DNA of 64,000 nt from contig OZ023269.1 of assembly GCA_964006375.1 (NCBI GenBank), forward strand, positions 128,225,309-128,289,308, given 5' to 3'. The stretch is from Tillus elongatus (lineage: Eukaryota > Arthropoda > Insecta > Coleoptera > Cleridae). Position numbers and translations under genes: made by a program. Positions 11,959-25,479 of this stretch are shown in pieces (within the stretch, counting starts at the first letter, position 1; each line of letters starts with the position of its first letter). The notes under the pieces are model-generated. The model worked only from the letters and a program-made list of their open reading frames with translations. It ran no database searches and was not told the origin of the DNA.

Positions 11959-12093
11959 ACCAGAGACACAAGCGAGTCTAAACCTCAGACAACCCGCTGG
12001 TCATAACCTCATGCAACAAGGCTCAACCGGAAACTTAGTAGGCCACTCTGGCTATGATCAAGGCATAAACAGGGAGATATTTACCCCAGGATT
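11959..12093 (+). CDS. Exon 4: phase 2-2 exon, 45 codons, INRG type
   Basis: Acceptor GCATTTTTTCAG; donor GTAAGTACTTTAGGCTA at 12094. Starts PETQASLNLRQPAGHNLMQQ and ends YDQGINREIFTPG plus Leu. The tail aligns with exon 3 (PINRGLSNLGL) and exon 6 (PVNRGMWSSGV). The shared acceptor lead AATGCATTTTTnCAG and shared intron sequence after the donor mark exons 3 and 4 as paralogous. Gln/Asn/Gly-rich, no domain recognised. Confidence 0.73.
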
Positions 12094-12429
12094 GTAAGTA
12101 CTTTAGGCTACAAAAAATATACTAAAAGTCCCACACCATATCATTTTTATGAAACATATTTCTATCATCCCCAAAATGTTAAAAGATATTGTTGCTTTAC
12201 GTAACTACTTCACTTTATACTACTTTTCCCCCCTTAGGTAAAACATTCTCAATGATAAGATCACGATCACACCTCATCTTTTTCAGCTTAGGGTAAGGTC
12301 CGGTATATCGCAGTTAAAATTTGGTTATGGCGAGTGTTAATGTCAATTATCACTATACATATTTATTTATTATAATAATATAAACCGTTCGGCAAATAAC
12401 AATTGGAACATAAAAAAATAATAAAGTGC

Positions 12430-13560
12430 ACATTGCTGCAAAAGGGATACCTCTCTATGGCCTACCACCAAAACTCTGTACCTGGACAGCAAATTTCCTC
12501 TCCAATCGGAGCATTTCTGTTGTCGTGGATGGCCATTCCTCTAAAATGTATACAATTAACGCAGGAGTCCCTCAAGGTTCAGCTTTAGCCCCTACTTTGT
12601 TTCTTCTCCACATCAATGACCTCCTCTCTAGCACATCCAACCCAGTTCACAGTTACGCGGACGACAGCACCCTCCACTCAAATATACAATATTCTAAGCC
12701 TGTGTCTTCAGCTCAGTTAGATGAAGATCGCAGACTCAGGAGGGTTCTGTCTCTGAGGATCTCCAAAAAATATTAGACTGGGAAAGTAGAAATATTGTAC
12801 AATTCAACTCCACCAAATCTCAGTCTTGCTTTCTATCGCATAAGAGATACACCAGCTCTAGACCCATCACAATGAACAACCAAGTTATTCAAGATAATGA
12901 GTCCTTTTCACTTGTTGGCATTTCTGTGAATCGAAATCTGAATTAACACCAACATGGCACATTATTTGCAGAAGCGGCTACTAAGAAATTAGGTTTCCTC
13001 TTTCGGGCTCGCAAATACTTTTCACTAGCTAATCTCTATACCTTATATACTTCACAAATAAGGCTAAACCTCGAATACTACTCCCAAATCTGGGGTGCCG
13101 CTGCCGCTTCTACACTCGCTATCCTGGACTCCCTTCAGCAGAGAGCTATACGTCTCATCGGTGACCCTACCCTCACCCAAAGGCTGCCATCCCTTGCCCA
13201 CCGACGTGCCGTTGGTGACCTCTCGCTCTCTCTTATAGATATCTGCACGGGAATTGCTCAGAGGAGCTTTCTTGCATAGTTCCTCCACATGTTGCCCCCA
13301 ACAGATCTACCAGGGGAACAGAGCAAATGCACCCTTTTACTGTCCAGGTCACCAGACATAGAACATCTTGTTATGCCCGCTCTTTTGTCCCGAGGACTTC
13401 CAAGTTGTGGAATTCCTTGCTGGCACATGTTTTTCCTTCTCCTCCGAACCTCCAAACCTTTAAGTCCAGAATTAACAAGTTGCCTCTTTCCTCCTTGTCG
13501 ACACCCGCGGTACGATAGTAGTTAGGCTGTAAGCCCTCGTGGTGTGTTGTTGAAATATAA
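12430..13560 (+). pseudogene. CR1/Jockey-type non-LTR 3' part (family B)
   Basis: 5'-truncated copy starting inside the reverse transcriptase (LPPKLCTWTANFLSNRSI), with AGVPQGSALAP, a YADDST catalytic box at about 12654, and the thumb RLNLEYYSQIWGAAAASTLA. It ends with the family 3' tail CGTGGTGTGTTGTTGAAAT and an A-run. Several frameshifts. The same family is at 28925-30985, 50010-50990 and 54650-56415. Confidence 0.8.
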
Positions 13561-13609
13561 AAAAGGGTATACTTCGCAAACAAACCAGTACCATTCAGCA
13601 AGGTTCACC

Positions 13610-14700
13610 TCTATTTCAACATCTTTAACTAGAGCATGATCTGTCATTTGTACTTGTGGTGGTTTTGACGTAGTAGCTTTGAGTCGGCTTGTTCATTTTT
13701 ATAGGGGCAGCATTAAAGGTTCTTTAAATTTTAGCGTTGCTGTTCGGGCGTGATGCTAACGTGATTCTCGAGCTAAGGATTTTTGCCTACGTTCTTTTGG
13801 ACGAGCTGCAACACTTTTTTGTACAGAGTGATGCTTAAAATAACTGCAGGCTGGCATAGTCTACTTTTTTTTGCTAATTTGTTCTGGGAGTGAAAGAATC
13901 TCTTGTACGAATACATTGTGTGTTGTTGGTCCCGGTGTAGCTCCAGAATTGTCTGTTTCTAGTGTATTAATTATTACATCATGGTCATCACCTACTGACT
14001 CAGGGGTCACTAGATTCCGCTCATGAGCTGTTTCTGATGCTATCACATTTACATCGTCAGCATTGTTTTCCTTATTTAGTAAAGCATCCACAGCCACAAA
14101 ATCATCCTCACTAAAGACACCCCTATCCATTCGCCATATTCCAATAGCTTTAGATTCATTACTAGTGGTTACTATAGAGGCAGATCGAAAATGCGTCTCG
14201 CTCAAGACAGCTGTGATATTGTATTACGACTCCGCATTTCCTGGGTTTGTTCTTAACCATTTCTGTGTTCTTTTGTATAGAATAGCTTTCTATGGGTTTA
14301 AAGAAACTTAGGGCTAATGGTTGGGTGGTCTGTGCAATAAGATAACTCCATTTTCTTAGACTAATAATATAGCTTCCAAAATTTTGGAGTGGGTTGTGTG
14401 GCCATCTAGCAATAACAAAACTTTATTTTCAATTGAACATATGACGTTACTAATAAAGTGTTTTAACCACTCCAGAAAAAAGTTTGCGTTAATGTAACCT
14501 GTGTCAGAGATTGTCACTATAGCTCCTGGTTGTGCACCATCTTTCAAATTGTTTGCCATACGCTTATGCTTATAGAAAAACACAACTGCCTGCAGCATTG
14601 ACGCAACAAACAATCGTGATTTCGACACCACGCGCTCCACTGGAAGCACCTCCTACTTGATGTTATCCTCTTTTAACCACGATCTTTTTTTGCACAGTGG
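13610..14700 (-). pseudogene. Tigger/pogo-type transposase C-terminal part
   Basis: The minus strand carries the DDE_1 catalytic region: VTISDTGYINANFFLEWLKH and KVLLLLDGHTTH (catalytic Asp). It continues with RTQKWLRTNPGN and ESKAIGIWRMDRGVFSEDDF, the typical pogo/Tigger C-terminal block. Stops at about 14330 and 14205 break it. The DNA-binding N-terminus is missing. Confidence 0.75.
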
Positions 14701-14781
14701 AAAATCTACTTTATATATAGCCAATGATGTAAAGCCATGTTCGTCAACGGTTTTCTCGCGGATGTCATAAAAACTGTAAAC

Positions 14782-15868
<1,087 letters not shown>

Positions 15869-16387
15869 TACTTTTTATAATATGCATACCAAATTTGATA
15901 GCCATATGTTTGTTATTTTCGGAGATATAAAAGTTTTCCAAGAGAAAACCCATAATTTTCCCGGCAAGACTGGTCAGGTTTTCCTGGCTAACAAACCTGT
16001 TTAAGCCACTTACAAAAGTAAGGCACATGCCAGATTTCATAAAATTTCAGAACAGTGTGTGACTACTTAACTACGAATGCTCCCGCACTACGTTGAAAGC
16101 AAAAATTAATTCCGCTTTGAGAAATCGTCAACAGTTGAGTTCCCACCTACAGTCAGCGGTACTGGTGGGCGCATATGTTCACTCAACTATTCAACTGGTG
16201 CCTGGAGAACGCAGTCTTTTTTTTTGATAAACAGAAATAGACAGTATTCATTAGGTACACTTAAACTATATTTTTGACAAAATTTAATTAACCATTTGAC
16301 AAGGCGTATTTTCAATTTTAATAGTACTATAAAAATTATCTATATGTAATTTTATTTTAATGTTTTTACCATACACTAATTTTACAG
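15869..16387. other. Intron, no gene seen
   Basis: Contains a TTCCCGGCAAGACTGG block similar to the lead of the repeats at 27960 and 38420, so partly repeat-derived. The acceptor lead of exon 5 is at the end. Confidence 0.4.
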
Positions 16388-16468
16388 GACCAATTTGCTG
16401 GCCCCTTCAATGCCTTACTTGGGATGTTTTCAAAGACAAGGCTGGGGAGAGAAGCCAAATTATGAATT
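16388..16468 (+). CDS. Exon 5: phase 2-2 micro-exon, 27 codons
   Basis: Acceptor CTAATTTTACAG; donor GTAAGTATTTAAGATTA at 16469. Reads TNLLAPSMPYLGCFQRQGWG then EKPNYE plus Leu. The upstream intron lead (TTTTTACCATRCAC then TTTACAG) is nearly the same as that of exon 7. The end NYEL resembles the DYEL and CEL ends of exons 11 and 12. A (TA)n array follows 150 bp downstream. Confidence 0.7.
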
Positions 16469-16611
16469 GTAAGTATTTAAGATTATAAACCATACGATAA
16501 TGTAAAGTTATAACCCACAACCTACATCAAATACGTTATGTTTAGAATTATTATCATTATCATTACTTTCTTCTTACCTTATTAGCTCAAATTTTACAGT
16601 AATTTTACAAT

Positions 16612-17832
<1,221 letters not shown>

Positions 17833-19265
17833 CAATAGGTATATTACTTGCACTGTCTATTACTACATAATTTAAATAAGGTTACATAAAAAATATTCAC
17901 CAATATGTGAACTGATCAAAATTATAAAGACTAATTTATTAATTTTAATAATTTTTACCCAGCATACACAATTACAAATCAGATACATAAGTGTTACATA
18001 AAACTTGCTATTTATGTATCAAGTAACTTTCATGTAACATAATTGATATCAGAAATGTCAGCAGCTAGATGCTCTCGCATATATGTAACTGATACATTAC
18101 ATGGTTATATTTAATATATAAATTTGGATACATAAATGTTATATTCATTTATCATACATTTAATGATTAAATAAAGCAGGTACCAACCAAGAAACTTTTA
18201 TGTACAGCTGCTAGATGTACAGCTAAATTAATTGGCATTTTATAATATTTAGTCGCTGTGGTAAGAACTCTCGTAAATAAGGCGGTTTGTTAAAAAAATT
18301 TAGGTGCGACCAATCCGCTCCAGTGAAAAATGAACGAAATAATTAAATATAGGTTTGGCTGTATTTTTTATAGTAGAAGCTGATGTTTCTACCATCAAAT
18401 AATTTCTCATTATTATAGCAGTGCTTTCAGATTTAGACTTTCTTTCCAATATATTAAACACTCTTCGCTGTGCAAAACTAACATTGATATCCATTAGAAT
18501 ATGGATGAAACAGCTGTTGGTTATATTGTGTCACCACTGGTAGCGCTAGTTGTCAACGCGCACGCTCCCTATATTGGTGTAACAGATAAACCTGACAATA
18601 AGAACAACTAAATTAATTTTTAATTAGTTTGTCGCTGATCCAAAGAAGATACCTACTTATCTGTGTGCTAATCACAGCAATTGCAGATGGCTACAGAAGT
18701 AAACGCGCGCGGTGTGCTTAAACAATTAGATCATTATGGTAGGACTACGAATGTGAGTGAAAAATACGACACAAAATAAGTAACAAGCTCCTAGATATGT
18801 GTCTTAAGTCGTTATTTTCCTTCACTTCGTTAAACTATGAGCAAAAAAATCCATTGTAAATCAAAATTGTTTTGTGGAAATAGTAAAGACGTTAGACAAT
18901 GAACATGTACTGCGGAATATACCTGCCAGTACATACACGTCGAGCGTAGCCAAGCGGGCTAAACCCTGTACATTGGATAATCGACACCTACATGACGATT
19001 TCTAATCCTAGTTAATGACTTTACTTCTTATAATTTTTTTTAGTCTCATTTCACTTTACTGTTATCTAATCATATTGTTGTTATTCCAGGGAATTTTTTA
19101 GCGAGTTTTTGTATAAAAAATAATTTGATAAAGAGGAGATGAAAGTTTTAAGACTTAATGCAATTTTAATAACATATCTGGTTGTTTGTTCTTGCCCTAA
19201 CTTACTGAAACCATTCCATATTTAATACAGTCGTAGACTTTTCCTGTGGCTTCACAAGTGCTTGT
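17833..19265. other. Intron, no gene seen
   Basis: At 17960-18170 a short motif GATACATAAnTGTTAYAT recurs in direct and partly inverted form. At 18950 a TAGCCAAGCGGG string resembles a polymerase III A box, without a B box. No coding signal. Confidence 0.4.
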
Positions 19266-19301
19266 TTTAGTAAATTTTCTTTAAAAAATTCACTAATGAC
19301 A

Positions 19302-19363
<62 letters not shown>

Positions 19364-20340
19364 GGTGAACCATTTACCAAAATTTAAAATTTAGGTCTGT
19401 AAGTTTAAAGACAAAAAGTTAGAGGCCCTTAAACAAAATCGGGTTTTCCTCAAAACGTAAAAAGTCGCTACTTTAAACGTCAAAATTGGTAACAGTTAGG
19501 CAAAGAACCTGAAAGAAATACGGATATGTAAAGAGTGTTCTGCAAACCCTTAAGTTTCAGCTTCAACCATCATTGGCCTTCATTTTAATAAAAGATCTCC
19601 GGAAAATTCATTTCAAATAGACGCTTTCTCTGATGCTTTGACAGTAGTTTTAGTTAAGTTTATTGTTTAAAAGTCCATAATTTTGAGCTAATTTTCGTAG
19701 AAAAAATTCGTTAATGAGGAGCCCGCGGCTTTTGAATTCTGAAAAGATTTCTTCAAATGAGCGCAAACTAAACTCCCTAGAATCCATATCCGGGTTTACT
19801 TTCTGTTTACATATATACAGAGTGAAGCATTTCTAGGTTAAAGCTCAATATAATTGTTATTATGCAAGATACGGGAAAAAATTGTATACGTTGCTTATAG
19901 GGTGTCTTGAGCTGCATCTTATAACATTATTTTGACAATCACAGTGTGGCTCATAAGTCTATGGTTCCTTATTGCATTTTTGCATTTTTCATCGAAATAT
20001 AATGCATGTTTGTAAAAAAAAATCGAGACGCAGTAAGTGCGTTTTGGTAGCGGATTTTCATTAAATGCTTCACAATTCAATAACTCAATTTGCTATTACC
20101 CTAAGGTTCGTCGGCTAGGAAACGAGTTTTCTCGGAAACATTTTAAGTTTATTTTCGGAAATTTTTTGTACATTTTTTTGTAGTTCTTTTGATAAAATAT
20201 GGTACATTGTTTCTACTATATAGGTTATACCGGTGACCAAATTGATGCCTGCTTGCATTAAAAAGACATATTTGCTATTAAAAACATTTTTATGAAAATT
20301 CACTTCCATAACGCACTTGCTGCGTCCAGACTTTTTTAAA
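19266..20340 (+). repeat. Non-autonomous repeat R1, fullest copy
   Basis: Begins TAGTAAATTTTC then AAAAAATTCACTAATGAC, followed by (TA)n at 19304-19361, then about 970 bp shared with 14888-15868. The end is ATAACGCACTTGCTGCGTCC at 20309-20328. The internal unit 20028-20333 has inverted ends (GACGCAGTAAGTGCGTTTTG against its complement with changes), typical of a MITE. No ORF of note. Confidence 0.7.
19304..19361. repeat. (TA)n microsatellite
   Basis: About 29 TA units inside the R1 repeat. Confidence 0.95.
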
Positions 20341-20735
20341 AATTTATTTAATTTATTTTTATTAGCGAATATTCTTGTGCAAATAGTTATTTTAATAGCG
20401 AATTTTCTTATAAATGAATTTAATTAATTTTCTTTGGAGAAACATTTGAGAATTTTTGTATGAAAAATTATTCAGTTGATGGAACATTTGTCAAATGAAA
20501 TTCGCCGAAAATAAGTTTTTTATGGATTTTCGTGCAATCAAATTATTTTATTTTCAATTTTAATTACAGATTAGATATATAATTTGAATTTTATGTATTC
20601 TTTTAACAGAATTTTGTGTAAAAAATACTTAGCCAAATTTGATGCCTGCTTTCATTAAAAAAAGACATATCTGCCATTAAAAATATGTTTATGAAAATTC
20701 ACTACCATAACGCACTTGCTGCGTCTACCTTTTTT
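20341..20735 (+). repeat. Non-autonomous repeat R2
   Basis: Similar to 26290-26960 and, reversed, to 48440-48600. Shared blocks are ATTAGCGAATnTTCTTGT, AAATTCGnCGAAAATAAG and TTATGTATTCTTTTA. It shares the CACTACCATAACGCACTTGC end with R1. It stops 45 bp before exon 6. Confidence 0.6.
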
Positions 20736-20779
20736 TCATATCGTTATGAGTCTAATATTCATATAATTCGCTTTTACAG

Positions 20780-20935
20780 ACCCCCCATAGAGCCAGCTAG
20801 CAGCTCCAATCCTTCACGAGGCTTCGAGTATGGATTTCCAGTGGCCAGCGGACAGACCATTGACCCAATTAGAAGCCAAACAGCACCCCCCAGATGCGAA
20901 CAACCGGTTAACAGAGGGATGTGGAGCTCAGGAGT
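20780..20935 (+). CDS. Exon 6: phase 2-2 exon, 52 codons, INRG type
   Basis: Acceptor CGCTTTTACAG; donor GTAAGCACTTAAGA at 20936, a slightly weaker donor than its neighbours. Starts PPIEPASSSNPSRGFEYGFP and ends CEQPVNRGMWSSG plus Val. The tail is the third member of the INRG subfamily. The exon begins 45 bp after the end of a non-autonomous repeat (GCACTTGCTGCGTC end at about 20725). Confidence 0.73.
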
Positions 20936-20989
20936 GTAAGCACTTAAGACCAAAAATTTACGGTATACTAAATTATCCTCACCATCGTT

Positions 20990-21850
20990 ACAATTTTAAG
21001 ACGATGTCGCCCTGTCGTTGCAGTGGTGATTCTCTGCCTCTTCATTTAATTGTAACCTCCATATTTCATCAGTTGTGCCAGGTTTTCCAGAAGTTTTTCC
21101 CTTGGTCTACATCTTCCTTTTTTTACAACTATGTTTCTTTCGCACAATGTTGGCAGAAATTTATTATGTCACAGAATGCTTCCAATAATTTTACCGTCTT
21201 CCTTTCAATTTCTTTCAGCAAAATTTTTTCTTCTTTCACTACTTCCAGCACATTTTTATTGACCTTTCTATGCATATAGCGTGTTTTTGTAATTTTTCGC
21301 AATGTCCACGTTTAAAAATCTTCTATTCTCTTCATGTTTTACTGCTTAGGCAATGTAGGTACAGGTTTCCGCCCCATACACTATTATACTCCATATGTAC
21401 AATTTGATTAACTTCTTCCTCAGGTCCATGTTAAAATATTTATTAGTGAGAAAATTAGTTTGTATATTGAATGGTTACTTCTCCATCGCGATTCTTCTTC
21501 TCAGAACCGTGTTAGATTTACCATCATCTGTAATAATACCCCCAAGGTACGTGAACATTTTTACTTGTTCATGTTGTTGACCGTTTAACATTACATCTAT
21601 CTTTATTACTTTAGTTTTCGATATATTGATCTTTGGTTTAATTCGTTTTAACACAATACACTCAGTATCCTTTGTCACTCTTTTGCTGTTTCTTCTATCA
21701 GCGTTATATAATCTGCGAATCTTATACAATGAAATCGTTGTCCATTTATTTTTATTTCTGGTGTCTTTTTCTTTAACGTTTTTATTGTATCCTTTATAAA
21801 TAAGTTGAACAAGTAAGGCAATAATGGGCACCCTTGTAGTACACCTTTCC
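20990..21850 (-). pseudogene. Decayed RTE-like non-LTR reverse transcriptase
   Basis: Reading the minus strand across frames: GCPLLPYLFNLFI, RFHCIRFADY (catalytic FAD-x), INISKTKV, FTYLGGIITDDGKS, LRRRIAMEK, then SIIVYGAETCT and VKKGRCRPREKL. The block order and the YLGGIITDDG motif fit the RTE/BovB-like group. Many stops. Confidence 0.65.
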
Positions 21851-21900
21851 TTATTTTAGCTTAAGTTTCACATTTAGTTAATATCTATTATGATACTTAG

Positions 21901-22440
21901 ATCTTTGGGTGTAAAAAGGTTTTTTCTTTCCAAACAATTTCTTTATTCCTTTTTGCTGACGCGTTTTGACCTTTTTAAGCGGTCATCCTCAGGGGAATCT
22001 AGAATTTACAGCTTACAATGAATCTAAATCTAAAAACCTATAAAAAACTTTAAAAGTCTGAAATTTAGTCTTAGATTTGGATTCATTGTGAGTTTTAAAT
22101 TTCAGGACAAAATTAGCTTTTCTTACAGCTCAATTTGACTTGTGTTCGTATTTTATTGCATGTAGTGGTGTATGATTTTGTACTTGTAATCTTTGATAGC
22201 TGTGTAGTTAGACAGTTTTTAACCTTTACTTTTGACTTAGTGTTGAGGTTTAACTTTGTGTCGCCTCATTTTTATCTTTTATTCTGTATTGTACTCTTGC
22301 AGAAGTAGTCTACCAGAAAACTCAGTTTTTCTGACAAGCCTTTTGTAAATTCTAGATCTAGGTCGAAACGCGTCGGGAAAAAGGAATCAAGAAATTGTTT
22401 GGAAAGAAAAAGCCTTTTTATCCAACACACCCAAAGATGT
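21901..22440. repeat. Inverted-repeat element with hammerhead-like arm
   Basis: Arms of about 75 to 110 bp: 21901-22013 against 22340-22440, sharing ATCTTTGGGTGT, TTTCTTTCCAAACAATTTCT and GACGCGTTTNGACC. On the minus strand the left arm reads CCTGAGGATGACC then GGTCAAAACGCGTC, a hammerhead layout (CUGANGA, stem II, GAAA-like, GUC) with the first G of GAAA changed. The right arm keeps GGTCGAAACGCGTC. Probably a Penelope-derived terminal segment. Confidence 0.55.
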
Positions 22441-22678
22441 CAACCCCAAACATTTTGACGTTTGGGAACAATATGATACTTAGATTTTTGTATGCATTGA
22501 GAATAATGCGCCTATCCCTCAAATCAAGTCCAATTGTGTCAATTATGTGAAACAAAATTTTTCAAACCACGTCATCGAATCTTTTTTCCAGATCTACAAA
22601 AGCAGTTATTGTCATTATGTGAAAACTGGAACCTGTGATGAGCACTGATAAGTACCATCACAACACATATTTTTTAAA

Positions 22679-22723
22679 GACCTTACGATTGTTTCACTAA
22701 CCACGTTAGCATCATCAGAGGAT
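22679..22723 (-). ncRNA. Hammerhead ribozyme motif (type I, Penelope-associated)
   Basis: The minus strand has CCT-CUGAUGA, stem II GCUAAC/GUUAGU with loop GUG, GAAA, a minimal stem III (C-AAUC-G), cleavage triplet GUA and AGG closing stem I. All core positions are kept. Confidence 0.75.
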
Positions 22724-23409
22724 GAACAATTCTAAAGTAAATTAACAGCTACCAATGTATTTATATCATACCTAGATAAACGAATTAAGCCAATGGTAAA
22801 CATTGCAGTCGCAGACCCATCGTTTGTCTATTGTGTCTATATTGCAAGGACAAGGTTGACGAACTACTTTAATCTTCTAGTTGACAAATGTATGAGATTT
22901 TATCTAATTTAAAGGATAATGGGCTTAAAATGAAAGGTGCCACGTTATTTAAGGGAGCTCACGTTTTTTCTTGATCTATAAATTCACTATGTGAATATTG
23001 GAGCCAGTGATGAGCGCCGACAAGCACATCTGGCGAACAAACCAGTAACTCCCGAACATCTCATTCAAAGCAAAAATGACCGTTTCGCACACGATGTTTA
23101 CTCTAACAGAGGATGAATATTCCAACTAAAATTCTACATAAAAACAAGTATTTATCTTGATTTCTTATTCGACATAAAAACAAGTATTTATTGTGATTTC
23201 TTAGATACAAAGAAAACGAAAGGAAATTTTTAACTCGAGAAGTCAACGTAGAGCCTAGTATCTGTATAGACCAGCCGAGTTATTGACAATACTGTATTAT
23301 TCTGCTCGACAGATTAGGGGTGTTTAGCTGGTCAAATGCAAAGTGAGAATAAAGGGCTTGAAATCAAAGGTGCCGCACGATTCAATAATGTTTTGTTCTT
23401 AATCGATCT

Positions 23410-23411
<2 letters not shown>

Positions 23412-23504
<93 letters not shown>
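23412..23504. repeat. (TA)n microsatellite
   Basis: About 46 units inside the left Penelope-like half, at the mirror position of the array at 24604. Confidence 0.95.
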
Positions 23505-23505
<1 letters not shown>

Positions 23506-24292
23506 GCTTTCATAAGCGTCGAGCATAGTTTGATGTGTAACATTTTTGACAAGTTTCAAATTTTCCTTGTCAATGTGGCGATTATTATCCCATACATGTT
23601 GTGCTATACATGATTTGTCTACCGTACCATATCGTAAATGTGCGAGATGTTAACTAAATCTGGTGGCTATGTTTCTCATGGTTTGACCCACGTATTGAAG
23701 ATTACAATCTTTGCAACCTGTCTCATAAATACCCGACATTTCAGTGGCTTTGTCTTTCTCTTTCGTATTACCCAACAAATTTTTTAAATTACTTTTCGTC
23801 GAAAAAGTCAAATGTAAATCGGCTTTTAAAAAATACTTTCCAAACCCTTTGTGATATGTGGTTCAAAAGGTAGACAAACGTTTTTTCTCTATTTTATCTT
23901 TTTTAGATGTCGTGCATTCAGAAAACATTTTCTTTGTTCTGTGTTTGTTAACCAATTTTCCACTAAACAATCCGAATACATTCCAAACGACTCACATCAT
24001 ACGTTTGCACAAAAAACGGCTACTTTAAATTTCTTGGTAAATAGATTGATAAATTTTCCGTTAAGTAAAAGTAGATTTAATATAGAATTAAAGTACATAA
24101 AAAACGTGGCGAGATATAACGGTTATTCGGATCGTTTAATGAAAAAATTGGTTAACAAACACAGAACAAAGAAAATGTTATCTGAATGCACGACATTTAA
24201 GAAACATAAAATAGAAAAAAAAATGTTTGTTTACCTTATGAACCACGTATCACAAAGGGTTTGGAAAGTATTTTTTAAAAGCCGACTTACAT

Positions 24293-24598
24293 TTGACTTT
24301 TTCGACGAAAAGTAATTTAAACAATTTGTTGGGTAATACGAAAGAGAAAGACAAAACCACTGAAATGTCGGGTATTTATGAGACAGGTTGCAAAGGTTGT
24401 AATCTTCAATACGTGAGTCAAACCATGAGAAACATAGGCACCAGATTTAGTGAACATCTCGCACATTTACGATATGGTACGGTAGACAAATCATGTGTTG
24501 CACAACACATATGGGATAATAATCACCACACTGACAAGGAAAATTTGAAAATTGTCAAAAATGTTAGACATCAAACTATGCTTGACGCTTATGAAAGC

Positions 24599-24600
<2 letters not shown>
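24293..24600 (+). pseudogene. Penelope-like GIY-YIG endonuclease, right half
   Basis: Open frame of about 100 codons before the (TA)n run. GIYETGCKGC is the GIY motif with its CX2C, LQYVSQTMR is the YIG block (Val-Ser in place of Ile-Gly), and later SEHL and a CVAQHIWDNNHH metal/catalytic region follow. The upstream frame (23851-24315) holds the thumb-like region. The microsatellite replaces the C-terminus. Confidence 0.75.

Positions 24601-24603
<3 letters not shown>

Positions 24604-24690
<87 letters not shown>
24604..24690. repeat. (TA)n microsatellite
   Basis: About 43 units, continuing the GIY-YIG frame as Tyr-Ile repeats. Confidence 0.95.
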
Positions 24691-24692
<2 letters not shown>

Positions 24693-25380
24693 AGATCGAT
24701 TAAGAACAAAACGTCATTGAATCGTGCGGTGCCTTTGATTTAAAGCCCTTTATTGTCACTTTGCATTTGTCCAGCTGAACACTCCTAATCTGTCGAGCAG
24801 AATAATAAAGTATTTTCAATAATTCGACTGATCTATACAGATACTAGGCTCTACGTTGAGTTCTCGACTTAAAAATTCCCTTTCCTTTTCTTTGTGACTA
24901 AGAAATCAAAATAAATACTTGTTTTTTTATGTAGAATAAGAAATTAATATAAATACTTGTTTTTATGTAGAATTTTAGTTGGAATATTCATCCTCTGATA
25001 GAGTTAATATCGTGTGTGAAACGGTCGATTTTGCTTTGAAAGACATGTGCGGGAGTTATTGGTTTGTTCGCCAGATGTGCTCGTCGGCGCTCATCACTGG
25101 CTCCAATATTCACATAGTGAATTTATAGATCAAGAAAAAACGTGAGCTTCCTTAAATAACGTGGCACCTTTCATTTTAAGCCCATTATCCTTTAAATTAG
25201 ATAAAATCTCATACATTTGTCAACTAGAAGATTAAAGTCGTTCGTCAACCTCGTCCTTGCAATATAGATAACATAGACAAACGATGGGTCTCCGACTACA
25301 ATTTTTACCATGGGCTTAGTTCGTTTATCTAGGTATGATATAAATGCATTAGTAGCTGTTAATATAGTTTAGAATTTTTG

Positions 25381-25425
25381 ATCCTCTGATGATGCTAACG
25401 TGGTTAGTGAAACGATCGTAAGGTC
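25381..25425 (+). ncRNA. Hammerhead ribozyme motif (type I, Penelope-associated)
   Basis: CCU at 25383-25385, CUGAUGA 25386-25392, stem II GCUAAC/GUUAGU around loop GUG, GAAA 25409-25412, stem III C-GAUC-G, GUA 25418-25420, and AGG 25421-25423 pairing back to CCU. The core is complete. A degenerate second copy (CUGAUAG) sits about 400 bp inside at 24985. Confidence 0.8.
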
Positions 25426-25479
25426 TTTAAAAAAGATGTGTTGTGGTGATTTGGGTTCTCCAAGTGTATTTAGCAATTA

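Larger units (their letters stand above)
22645..25465. mobile_element. Inverted pair of Penelope-like elements (head-to-head)
   Basis: The two halves are near mirror images around roughly 24000. Left half (minus) and right half (plus) each carry a GIY-YIG endonuclease tail, a (TA)n array at the same codon (YESV/YESVC then IYIYIY), and terminal hammerhead motifs. The plus half reads through RYNGYSDRLMKKL, LMNHVSQRVWKVFFKSRL, GIYETGCKGCNLQYVSQTMR (GIY-YIG core), FSEHLAHLRYG and HIWDNNHH. The reverse transcriptase is missing from both halves, as in 5'-truncated copies. Pairs in inverted orientation are a known habit of Penelope-like elements. Confidence 0.8.

Noticed and set aside
18930..19010. 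tRNA-like string with TAGCCAAGCGGG
   Set aside because: A-box-like only; no B box and no cloverleaf pairing, so not called as a tRNA or SINE.
20830..21279. 149-codon + strand ORF running through exon 6
   Set aside because: It uses a different frame from the spliced one and continues across the donor into the minus-strand RTE-like remnant.
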